Shown here: piece after piece, positions 25,151 through 38,000 of the stretch
How the letters are laid out: each line of letters starts with the position of its first letter
Position numbering within the stretch: position 1 is the stretch's first letter
From: Stichopus chloronotus
Taxonomy: Eukaryota > Echinodermata > Holothuroidea > Aspidochirotida > Stichopodidae
Length of the DNA: 64,000 bases
Direction: 5' to 3'
Assembly: GCA_021234535.1 (NCBI GenBank)
Contig: CM037830.1
Location: forward strand, 20,825,116-20,889,115
The notes under the pieces: model-generated
Database searches by the model: none
Seen by the model: only the letters and a program-made list of their open reading frames with translations
What the model was told of the DNA's origin: nothing
Program-made: the position numbers and the translations under genes

Positions 25151-28100
25151 TCTCTATCACGTCACTTGCAAGGGATGTATTTAAACGCGGCTGGACTCCC
25201 AGACTGACTGCATGAACACTGTGAATCTGTGGAGAATTTTGAACGCACACGACAATTCTCAGAAATACTTTGACGCGCACTCGATTTCTACGCAAACCTT
25301 CATCAATTTGCCTTTCCTTCCGAATTCGACAGTGTCATGCCTAGTCTCAACACACTAAATAATTTTGAATATTCAGTATTTCAACCCATATGCACACTAT
25401 CTGAATCACATGGCATACAACTCAGTGCGCCTCCTATTGGAGTACATACATGCATGGAATAAAGGTGCACAAACCCCGAGCTAAATCCGGTTTAACTACT
25501 ACACTGTTGGTAATCATGTGTTCTGTCCACATTGTGTAACGGAACATGTACTTTAGAGAAGTGACTAATATTTATAAAAAAAAAAAAAAACTTAAGGAGC
25601 TGAGATATTTAGCTCCGTGGATTATCCTCTTGTTTGCATGCAATCGAATTTACAGAAGAAATGGAGTGGCGCAGTGATACCAGCTATTTACATTCAATTC
25701 CAATGTATGAAGCTTGTACGGGATGAGCAAAATCATGGTGGGACAACTACAAGAGAGTGACAGATTATGGAAATGATAGCTACGGAACTTCATGGATTAC
25801 TTACTTATTGCGATTTATTGTATCACACTGATTATCCGATGTCTTTTAGTGATATATCACAAGTTTCCCAGTCTTCACAACACATTTGTTTTTGTTATTT
25901 GGAGATAGGTTCCTTCTATTACTAAATAATTTAAAATAGATTGAAATTTGCTTCTTTTAGGGAATTCGGCTAAGTACAAGAGAAGTAACGTCACCACGAT
26001 TTCTCTACATGATTCAAGGATATCTTTTATAATTGTATGAAGACACCTCGCAGCAAATTGTAATAGATAAAAATAAAACCAAGATCTGCATTCTCGTGCC
26101 AAGAAAATTGTAGTCCTATGCAGACATGCACGGTACAAAAAATTCCCAGTGTTTGAAAAAAGTGCTGGTTTGTACCATAACGTACAACAAATAAGAAGAA
26201 GAAGGAAAAAAAAACAGTCTGTTATCAATGACAAAATGACTTCAAAATTCTCTCTATGTTCTGCAATGTGCATATATATACCGTTCGCTGATATTGAAAA
26301 GCCTCGTCAAAGAATTGGGAAGTTCCTAATTTGAAACCAAATCGGTACTCGCTGGTGGACGAAGACAATTGAGTTTTGGTGCGCTCAGGCCAGTTTTCAA
26401 TATGTGTTCATTATGTAGTTAAAAAACCGTACTTGAATTAGGCGTCAAAATCTGCCATATACTGAGTAGGCCTATGTACTGGTTTGAAACTGAGACCTGC
26501 ATTGGTATGCAAACAGTGCATGGAAAAGTATGACTTTCTATCGACAACGCAGGCCCGTAGTCAAAGGGGTGGAAGGAAGGGGTGGAGACATCCCCTCTGA
26601 AAAATGTCTTCCTCCCTAGAAGTTTAGAAAATTGAAAAACAAAAGTCTTCAACACAAATAGATAATCACATGCACGCATCTGGTTGAAAATTAAGCCACG
26701 AAGTGCTTATGATTGTGCTTCAAAGTTTCTGAAAAGTGGCTCACGTCCCTACAACCCCCACCCTAACCCCCACCCGCTCAACGTTAGCCCCCAGACGTCA
26801 AAAGGGACGAAACACAAACTAAATATTATGTCTCATGTGTCAGTTGGTCTCCCCCTATTTCAAACCCCCCCCCCCCCTCCCGGAAGATTGACGTGGCAAC
26901 GGAACTGGTTTCAAGTCTATGTGAAGTAATCCTGATTAAAGTAGGATGTGCTGTTTGAAGGAATAAAAATAGCCTCTACAGTTGATCTTCTATCATTTTC
27001 TGTCATTTGATACCAATGTGGATAATAACAAGCTATGCCAGGTTTCTTTCATTAAAAATTTCATTAATTAGAGTGTTAATTACGGTAGAAAGAAGAGCCG
27101 ATTTAGTTTTTTTCTGCTAAAAAGTTAGCGGAACTGGACCCTGTGGTAAATGTGTGGCACTTCCATGTGAACACTGCTACCACGAAACTCCTATGCAATA
27201 GCATTTCCTTTAAAAATTAGGCTATACTTGGACAAATATACCTCTGTACAGGAGTTTTTATAACTTTCTGCAACTATAAGAAGTATAACCAGTCCTTTGG
27301 TGTACTTTGGAAAATGCAGGAATAACAGCACATCCTGCTTTAATTCATTAATTCTGATTCAGTTTATTGATGCATCTAGTAACGTATGGCTTATGTTGTT
27401 GACATTTTAATCAGCAGTTCTTTGTCGGAACATTTATTCAAGACAATTTATAGTATGTTACAAGACAAACTTATAGTAGGCAACAGTATATTGCCTTTTT
27501 GAAATAAATCTTTGTGAAATAGTTTGTAAATTGTTACACAAATGCTTATATCACTAAATGAAACAACATCTAACTGACCTAATAAAGACATTTATTCAAT
27601 ACAGTCACCACTTGACCATTCCTTGTTTTGAACAAGCGATGACTCATTAGAGTTCAACATCGTCAATATCATATCATACCTGTAATGGTTTCTCCGCAAA
27701 GTGCTGAAGCAAGCAACAGGCCAAAAGTCAATGCACCTCAGATGTGCTCAGTTGTAAACATTTTCACAATAGTTAGAATCTGAATAAGCATAATATAATA
27801 CCTATACTTGCTAATTCAGGCCCGGGAAAATGTAATCGTATACCTTAGTATTTTTTTCAGATAGGTCCTTCCAAAAAACATTTATCATAACTTCCCCACC
27901 CCCCCCCCCCTTATAGCAAATCATATTATCCTTTCAGCTGAATCTTGTCATTAGTCTGCTTACAAGTGAAGCCTCTATTTCTAAGTAAGTCTTTCTGACC
28001 ATCTTCTTCGGGAAACTATTCTGTCACATTGTCTATCACAAGGCTAGCAGTGACCAGTCCCAAGTGCTGCTGGTACTATGAAAAGTAAATTGCACAAATG

Positions 28101-29019
28101 ATCGTAAAATCAAAAAGACCAGGGCTAGAAATGTTTCTAATGTAACATAGGCTAGCATGCAAACATAACAGTCTTGTCGATTATGGCAATCCGTAGGCTG
28201 ATGTAACCAATAAAATTATAGTTATATGAATACATTAAGTATTGGACAACCCGATTATGCAACGCCTTTGGGGTGGTAAAATATCACAACGGTACAGCGT
28301 AGCTGTTCTTTATATCTCTGTAGAAACAAATCAGAGACTGTATAAGTGCAAAGTCGAAGTAATTCCATGAATCATCCTTTGCATCTCTGATGTTCTTGCA
28401 AGATTCATTATCGGTTTGCGGGATGCGTTTGCAGCCAGAACACATGAATATGTAAACCATGCATTCTAAAACGTGGTCCAAAAGATTTTTTGTTTGTTTG
28501 TTTGTTTGTAAAGTACTTTATCTTTATGAATGTTGTCTTATTGCCCGTTGGAAAAATTTTGTTGATATCTCTAGACTTCTAAGGGCCATCGAACTGAATA
28601 TGATGCACCCTCGTATAGTCACATATCGTTTTACGCAAGTTCAGTTTTGTTTTGTGAAACTGATATTACAAAGAAAAAAAGGAAAGGAAATACTTGGTAA
28701 TAGCCTACACTAACGACCAATCAGATTGCTCGAATGAGAATAGGAAGGCTACCAGTGTAATAGTCAAGTCTCATTTACCGCGGCTGAATTTCCTGCATGC
28801 AACAGTCACTTTAGTAAGGTAGGAAGTAAAACAGAAGGTCGTTCTGTCAATGAAGAAAACCTTTGCAAAAGCACACAAATATAGAGACACTACGGACGAG
28901 TGCGGAGCTGAAGATTGACTTAATATTTTAATTTATTATAAGCCGTATTATCCATCAACAGAACGTTCGTTTTTTTTTTTTTTTTGGTATTTGATCAGAC
29001 ATACACACGGAACCGGACA
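25151..29019. other. Region upstream of the receptor gene
   Basis: No gene recognised. It contains poly-A (25577-25590) and poly-C (26865-26877, 27897-27910) runs, a (TTTG)n stretch at about 28488-28508 and a T-run at 28970-28985. The promoter of the receptor should lie in its last few hundred bases. No clear TATA box was seen there. Confidence 0.4.
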
Positions 29020-29083
29020 ATGGCGTGGAAATACAGGTGTCACCTGAATTTACTTTTGGCCTTTCATGTCTGCTTATCGTTTG
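29020..29083 (+). CDS. Receptor exon 1: signal peptide
   Basis: ATG in the context GGACAATGG opens MAWKYRCHLNLLLAFHVC..., a typical signal peptide. The exon ends in phase 1 at a perfect GTAAGT donor. Only phase and logic link it to the exons 11 kb downstream. Confidence 0.65.
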
Positions 29084-32000
29084 GTAAGTTCTTACATTTT
29101 TGTTTCTGTTATAATTTTTCATCTTTTTGGTAGATTGGTGGAAACATCTGAACATAACTATGCATAAAACTTTATCTTTATAGGTCTAAGTAAGTCTACG
29201 CTGACGTTTTTGAAAATTCTTTTGCATACGGTTCTTTTGATGTTGCTCCGTACCTCCGCAGAGATGGATTACCGTTATCACATTACTGTATATAAACTTC
29301 ACTGACCGGAAGCAACTCACCCGTTTTCTGTCATGTATAAAATGTATCCTTTACTGCCCAATCCCCCCCCCCCCCCTTCGTTGCGTATGTATTAAGGGTA
29401 AGATTAAAGTTAAATATTTCTACTGGTGGCCTGGGGAAGGGATAAGTGGGCTTGCAACTGCAATCGTTCCCAATATTTACTCGTCCTTTGAGTTGTAAGT
29501 ATTCACCTGTGCGCGGTGTTGACATGTATTAATGTGGGTTTGATGGTTGGCGCGAGAGATTTAGGTGAGCGTGATGGAATTGGGTGGTTGGTATGAGGTT
29601 CTTGGCTGGTTAGTGTGACTGGTTTGGTGGTCAATAATTTGTATTGCGCGTTTCACCAGGGAGTTGTTACTGTGAAGGAGATACATCGCTTTGAACTGGG
29701 GTCTACGCCGCCAAGGTCACACAGTAATCTGTCTCTTGTATCGTCGCAGTCACAGACTTGGAACTGTTCTACACTGCAACAATATTGCCAGTCTTCGGGG
29801 AAATATGTAATAATTTGTTCTTTCGACGATCGGTGACCCGTGTATAACAATGTATCCTTAGGTTGTACATTAAAACCTGAAAAAAATCCATAATTGGCTA
29901 TTTCGGGAAAGTTCCTGAAAATTCTTTCCTAGTTTGTCAAAAAATAGACTTCTGTCGCTTCTCGCCCATTTGGATACTCTTTCTTCTCACGAAAAGCCTA
30001 AATGTCTTCGTTTACGTTAGTTAAACAGTCGTTTTAAGTTTCGAACCACCTGCTCTGAAAACGGTGTCGACATAAACCTGTTTCACACCATTGGTCTGGA
30101 GGAACTAATAGTTTAAGGATTAGTTGACTTAAATGTCTTTTTTAGGTAAATGGTGTTGAAATGGAATCACCGAAAGAAGGAATGAAATATCTCTAAGCCA
30201 ATGACACAACTAATTATCGTCCCTCAATTTGGTAGGTCTTAAGGCATTAGCAGTGATTAAATGTTCTGTCCAATCGCCTTCTCAGTAACAACTCCCCGGT
30301 TACACTAAGTTGGCCCAAGTCTTGTATACGTCTTCCGTTACTGATCACCAAACGAAATAGAAAAAGGGTTATTACACTACTTTGCGAGGATTTGCGGTTT
30401 GAGAGGCTGTGTGTATATGTGCATGTGTAATGATCTGCTTCAGTTCAATCAGACAGTTTTTAATGTTTTCATTGTTCGTTTGCATAATTAAATAATTAAT
30501 AAAAAATGAAATGAAGAAAAAAAACATGAAATGTAAGTGAACATGTATGATGGATTATTTGGAAGGAACGATCGAACCCAGGTTCGCCCGTGAAACAGTA
30601 AACACCATAAATATATGCATTTTTTTAATGCCTTTTCTTTTGTCGAAATGAAAAGTTTCAAATTACATATTTGAAATAATAGATAAAGTGTTACCATAGG
30701 CCTAATACAAAATATCTTCAAAAAGCAAGAAATATTTAACACGACATAACACATTGTTTTGAGGGCGTCTTTCGATAGGTCCCATTTCGTAGAAGGTCCA
30801 CACTGCAGATGTTCCTTGAGACATTTAAATCTCCAACAAAAATTAAAATTGTAAAAAAAAAAAAAAAAAAAAACACCAGTAAAATGTGAAATATGAATAA
30901 GATCTATATGCTGCATCATGTTATGGTAGTGCTTTCGACGTAAAATGCAAAACCAAAGTCACGGGTGTAAGCACACGGAAACTGCATGACGACATACATA
31001 GCTTGAGTATAAAGAATCAATCAGTTGGGATGTAGTTTCCGTTGTCTTTTTTGTTAATTACATTTCAAGGTTGTGTGACATGAAAATGACATTTGGAGTA
31101 TTGGCCGTATTACCCATTAATTTGTCCATTTGGCCAAACCTTCCGTCAAACTCCATCGAATGTTGACGGTTTTGCAGGCAAATTCCTGTTTTATACCTGC
31201 ATCATGAATAAACGATGGATAAATATGCAAATTAATGTGGTCTGAAGAGGGACTCTCATGATGCATCCCATGTCATCCTTTGTATACTCAACCTTTATTT
31301 CTATGGCAATTGGGAGTTTTATATGCACGGAGGGTTCTGTTTTTGAAGTATGTAATTTCTCCTTCACAAATATTTCTATAACTTACCAACATGAAATCCG
31401 GTAATTAATAGATTATATATGCATATTTATAGGCCTGACAGAAAGAGCGGCAATGTGCAACACCCATCACGTCATCTTATTTGAATTGTCATCAAACTTT
31501 AAACAGTCATATCTCAAAAAAACGGTCAGAGATGTAAACACAATTCCAACGGAAATTCGTTCAGGGTTTTACTCTGCAACTTTTGAATGAAGCCAGCTGT
31601 TAACAGATGAATGTAACGTCAGTCTTGATGACATGTTTCACAAAGGTACATATTAAATCACATGAAGTTTCATGTCAAATTGTCTTTATGAATGTTTCCG
31701 TTTGTGACGTCCTGAGCGGTGATTCTCGTCACATCCGGGTTTTAAGTTCACAACAGGAAAGCCACGCAATGTAATGATGTATTCTGGGCACCTGAAATTC
31801 ATTACAAACGTGAGGTTGTTACTTTAGCAAAACAGGGTATAGCTGTTTGAAGGTCAAGCTTTCTTGGAAAGCTGCTAACATAGGCTTATTACAAGTGGGA
31901 GTTTTTTGGTTAAAAAAAATCGAATCGATGGCTGGTTATGAACGCTACACTTTTAAAGCCAACAACAACATGAGTGAAGGAAGTAACATCTCGTCATTGT

Positions 32001-35000
32001 TATACGTTTCCCAAAAATCCAATCCACGGAAAGATGAACTTTTTGTATTCTTCGTAGGTTAAAGAGACTCAGCGATAACTGAAAACATGTTATTTTATTG
32101 TAGTTTTTCGTTCTATTAAAGTATTCACAATTTTCAGATGTGACGTTTATTAAAATGAAACAGGATGGAAAACCAGATGTAATTGTTGTGGACCAACTTA
32201 TATTCTCTGTTAGGTATAGATAAGATTTTAAACATTTTCTTCGTAGCTTAATATTGCACACCAACCTAGAGTGACTGGCCAACACAGCCTTCAAAATATA
32301 TCACTGTTTCATGACCCTGAGTCAGAACAATAATATCATTTAATAAAGACATAACACTTTTATGATTCGTGGTAAAAACAAATCTTCTGGAATCGTCAAT
32401 GATATTATGTCTGTAGTAGCATATCACTGCCTGTTTTTATGGCTGTTCTCGTCGAAGAAGAAACGTCGTTTTATGGAGTTTCCTTGAACTAATAAAGCAA
32501 ATATTGACTGGTAGCAATTACGAAATGCACCAAAGATACCGGTACATGACAGAAGAAAAATCCAGTGTGTGTCAGGGTCATCGAGGGTGATGTCGATTTG
32601 CTGATGTATGTATTTGATGGAATATTCCACTAAGTTAAGGTGTTCTTAACGGAAAGGTCATATTATGTTTTGGCACGTCGGACCCTTTAAGCCCCACATC
32701 AATTTAAAGGGAAACAGGGCGTTTGTTTTAGAGAAGACATCCATATTATTGTAACCAATGTTTGTGGATGCAGAATGGTAGAATTTTCAAAATGAGGAAG
32801 GACAGTAGCCTTCACTTCAAGAAATAAGCTCCTCACAGACAGAAATTCAGTTACTTGTTGCTCAACACTAATTTGTTCACCCAAACTTTTCAAAATTCAA
32901 ATGATGCATCTTCCATTACTCATCACATGCATAATCTTTTGAGGAGATGGAGCTTTGGTAGATGTTTATCGATGAGACGAATGGTTTAACAATGATAACC
33001 GCTATTTTCTTTTGTATATATGTGATATTGGTGTATTCTAAACGCCCTATTTCCCTTTAAAGCCGGAACATGAGCTGTACTGTCAATCGGCTGGTCATCA
33101 AATCTTTGTTCGTCAGTGTTTCAGGGAAGACGGAGGGAGTAGGGGGAAATATCACCTGCTACAAAATCTGGAAGAGATCTATGCAGCCATCTTCCAGATA
33201 TTTGAATATGAAAATCGTCTGGACATTTTTGTTGGCCCATGTACAAAATTCAGACTCTTCAAGAAAGCCAATCCGTCTATTACTATTACTTGAAATCAAA
33301 CAGACCAATGGCAGCTATTCATGTATGCAAAAATGGGATTCAAACAAGTTTTGTTTCGTAGTGGCTATATTTCCCAGTACATTTCATGTAATATTAATAT
33401 TGTTTGGTGGTCAATTCCTTTTCAAGTCATGATCTGAATCAATGCACATCAACGATGAAGAAAGAAAGAGGAAACCGTGAATTTCAGTGTTGGCGAAGTT
33501 AAGCCTAATAATGATTGTAAATTTCGAGTAAGTTTAGAAAAACGGAAAAGGTAAACAAGATGTCAGAACCATCTCTCTGTTTAAAAACCCATCGGAAAAA
33601 AAAAACAACGAAATTCTACTCGGCAGAGTCAAGATTTCAACGAGAAATGCGGGGTTCTTAGTTGATCGTGCTTATTTCTTTCTACGGTCCATTAAACATT
33701 GCAAAACACATGGTGATCGGCGGTCTGAAAGGTACGGATCATACGGTAGGTATATCAATTCGACGGTATAGGCGCTATAGAATATCTGTCAGCCACGAAG
33801 TGAGAGAATGGTTTAATGATTTTGTTTTTAGTGGAGCTAGGGGGTTTACATCAAACGCAGCTGCAGGCAATGAAAAAGAATTTAGTGATCCTCTGTCAAT
33901 AATATATGGTCCGTCGAGTTCACTCATACATCAAAACGAACTTCCAACGTCGCAATGGAGAACGAAATGAAGAAACAGACGAGTATCGCGACTTGAGACA
34001 AGTTTCTGTTTGCAAGGTGTGTGGATATATTTCACAAATTACTTCGTTTCTGCAGAATGGCTGAATTAATGGTCCATGTAGTAAGAACGATAAAACAGCT
34101 ATAGTGATGCATGCATTCATGTGAGAGCCTTAACACGTTCATGGGTTATTTATTTATTTTTTTTTTAAATAGACTATGTAATGATACAAAAGAATGCAAC
34201 TTCCGTGTAAGTCGACCTGATTCTCTTGTATAGTGCAAATCAATATGAAATGCCATTTCTCTTCAGGTATAGGGGTCACCATTCAGTCATCTTATAGTTT
34301 TGTAGCAATGATCATGATGAAGCAATATTAAAATATCAACAGCATAGTGGAAAAAAAGCAAAGAGAGTAGGAGCAGTGGTAAACAAATACAAGCACCAAT
34401 AAACTGAACTTAGGACAACTGCAAAAACAAAACAAAAAAAATTTGAATCATACGTTAGAATTAATAACGTCTGTTTTTTTTTTGAAAAAAAAAACAACAA
34501 CAAAAACGTTTGATAACATACAATTGCCACCGTCGTAAACAAAACAAACTTATTTTCTTTTTGTTTAGGACATTTAAGTTGTACAGTTTGAGGTGATGCT
34601 CATAGGGTTTTATAATACATCAGTGCCATACACTCCAAGTCATCATGTCAATGATTCCATCCAAACAGTGGTTTACCCTTCTGGAAAAGTTTAAAGCTGA
34701 AATATGAGTTGTACTGGCCCAAGCTCCTGCAGTCAGTGTTTCAGGGAAGTGAAAGTATGGGGGGAAAAGATCACCTGTCGCAAAATCTGAAAGAGATCTA
34801 TTCATTCATCTTCCAGATATCTGAATATGAAAATTGTCTGGATATTTTTGTTGGCCCTGTTCAAAATTCAGACTATCCAAGAAAGCCTAGCTGTCAAACC
34901 AACTTGAACAGGCCGATGAGAATGGTTGTAAATATTCATGTGTGCAAAAAAGGGGGCTTAAGCAATTCATAGTGACTATAACATATTTGAATTTCATTTG

Positions 35001-38000
35001 GGGAAAATATGACAAATTTGCAACTCATATTCCAGCTTTAAAGGGGCTCATTGAGTTGATATCAGTAAAGATTGCGGTGCTTTTGAAGTATACAAACACA
35101 CGACAATACTCACAATTAGCATAATTAATCAAGTTTCACATCCAATAGTTATATGAAAACTGTCAATTTTTTCGAATTTTTGACCGTTACTTGCTCTGAT
35201 TGTGTGCATGTGAATGTACTAATGTGAAAATGTCTGGTCACAAAGTTTCAAAAACCAAATTTAATCGTTGGTTACTCACTCATTAATGTTCCAACGTATG
35301 TAAAACTTTGGGATCCTTTTAGTTTGACTGTTTGTCATTAGTACATGAAGGAAACTTGACCAGTTTAGAAAAACTGAGTAAATTTCACAAAACAACTCAA
35401 TGAGCCTCTTTAACTTGAGTGAAATTCAATTCAACAAAGAGCGTCTTCCTTTGTCCCTACCACGGCAGGAGAGCGCTCCTTTGTTCCCACAGTGCCCCTT
35501 ACATCTAGAGTACACGTATAGGTTTAAGTGCATGCACTTTAGAACTGCTTTGTGATGCATTCTGCATGTACTGTATGTATCCGATTACAAACAGGGTAAA
35601 GGATCTTATCTATATGAACCGCAACCCAGCAAAAATGTTGCAGTATTGTAATTTTATACATCGATGATGGTAATGGCAAAGTACACATACGTTACACTAC
35701 AACAGTTAAAAAAAAAAAAAAAATCTCGTCCAGACCAGGTGTTGTCCTCTCGAGTCATAACGTGAGGGCAGTATATTCCAAATCTGAATAACAAACATAC
35801 GACCCAGCAACATTCCGTCACATTTCTTATTTTACGAAATTACTGTATACCAGGCCAGTATCCAGGGGGGTTTCAGGGGGTTCGGACGAACCCCCCACCC
35901 CGCGACAAGATCTGGAGTTCCGCTCAGCCTATGATACTAGGCCTATGTTAGCAACATATATAATGAGTTTTAAGTTGTTGGTCATTGTTATCTGGAAAAT
36001 GTTCCACTTGTGGTAAAATCAAACCCCCCCCCCCAATGAAAAAGCTGCATACGGGTCTGTATACAATGTGTTACATCCTTTAAAAATCCTTTAACTTGCT
36101 TGGAGTGTACAGCTTATCGTTATATACCACCTACAGCAATGTCACTTTTTTTTACGGATACTTTATATGAGTCTAGTCAGTTGTTGAAGTTTCAGCTCAT
36201 GAAATAGAATGACGGACACTAAGCGGGAATTTAGATATGATACCGTAACATGCAGGAGACAAATTCGAATCCATGACCCGTCCGCATAAAATGGAACGTC
36301 GTGCGGCAATCTCACGTAAACGACATGAACAGGAGACGCGAAATTATTCAAAGTTTTTGACTTTTAAAATAAACGAAACGACTGGGAAAAGACCTGATCG
36401 TAGAACCAAATTACATGAACCCCCCCCCGAAATGAACAATAAATTAGGTTCGTATGTTCATCTCTTATTTAATTGGGTTTTTACCATTTTTTTTGGTGTG
36501 TGTCTCAATTGATGCATGAAATGCACGGAAACAATTAAGAGGGTCGCGTTTAAACAAAGAACTAATACTGAAACTAGTCATATCCTTCACAGCCAATGGG
36601 CAAACATAGATGATAACATATTTCAATATCTTAGTATAAATTACTCCATTCTCACTTCCTCCCATCTACTTCTCTTATTTGTCAACATAACGACCACCAC
36701 TCAATCGTGCTGTTAATTGATAGAAAGGAAGTCCGCTAAAAGAGGCTAACAGCCCATAAAATAATCGTGATGACAAAACCAAAAACAAACACCACAGAAC
36801 GTCGTTTTCTCCGTGACAGTTAAAAAAAAATCGTTGGGGTCATCCTGTCTCTTTTCCTCCCCTTCAGATGTATATGCCCTCAGTCAATCAGGACGGAAAA
36901 AGTGCATTGTCGGGGTCACCACAGAGTTTTGTGAGGTCACACCAGCGGTGCCAATTAGAGGAACAATCGGTGTTGGTGTGAGGGTCATGTTTGCAACAGC
37001 TCCGTGATTAAACCAGGGAGCTATCGTTACTAGTGGCAGCTCCCTGAGTAAACTATATACATCATAGGTTTTGAGGCAGAACACGAGTAAATGTTAGTGT
37101 GTTCAATGAGTGCTGTTCCTTGTCCACTGAAAACTGCCGTTCCTTTGAATGTAAATATTCACGAGAGCTACACGTCTGCGGAATCAAAAGTCAAACAAGA
37201 TCCAAGTTTATACCCAAGCTTTAAACTTCCGTAATTCACCAACATGACAAAGAAAGGAAAATGACTTAAATTATGCATTGCTAAACCATTCAACCTCATC
37301 AAAAAAAAACCAAAAAACAACGGTTTAATCTGCGCTATAAACATTTTACGTGTATCGTTACTGAAGATTCATGTTTGCATTTTTCAAACAGTGGGTAAAC
37401 AAATTCATCTTCAGCAAACAAATAACTTCTAGATAAATTATAACTTCTAATTTCTAAATAATTACTATCCCTGAAGAAAGTTATTCCTTGAAAATAAAGC
37501 TGCCGTCTTCCATTCTGTGTCCATCAATGTTGGTTTAAAAAATACGACTTTTCACTGCACAGAATACCCAGTGTTTCCCAACTAAAAGTTCCTACTCATT
37601 GGTGTCAAACAAGCCTTAACAATGATTGCGATCAAACTAAAACGTAAAGTAACTAACTAGTTAACTAGAACTAAAAGTATCGTTATTGTTTTTGATAGGT
37701 TGCTCTTTCTTAACTTGATGTTGGTCTTATTTTATTCTTTTTTTGTCCACGGCTTTTTTTTTGCTTACACTTTATTGCTACTTTAAACAAGTCAAATACA
37801 CTTTTAAAATAAAGTAGTTAAAAAAAGAAATTTTAAAATGAGTTAAGTATGAGACGTCATTCTGATTACAAAGGTTTCTGAGGAATCAAGTCCATCGTAA
37901 AAAAAAAAGTCTAGAAAAAAAGAAGAAAAAATTCCTGTGACTTTTTTCGCTTTCTTTTGTTTTAGTTTTGCTCACAAAATCTTCATGTGCTATTCAGAAA

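Noticed and set aside
25875..26273. 132-aa hydrophobic frame on the - strand
   Set aside because: No recognisable domain, splice context or neighbour; AT-rich composition makes such frames likely by chance.
30560..30610. Box B-like GGTTCGATC on the - strand
   Set aside because: No acceptable box A at tRNA spacing and no stem structure.
33070..34972. Two open frames of 120 and 87 aa
   Set aside because: Both lie within copies of the same TTAA MITE and their frames are not conserved between copies.
36200..36290. tRNA-like sequence with TTCGAATCC
   Set aside because: T-arm and anticodon stems do not pair.
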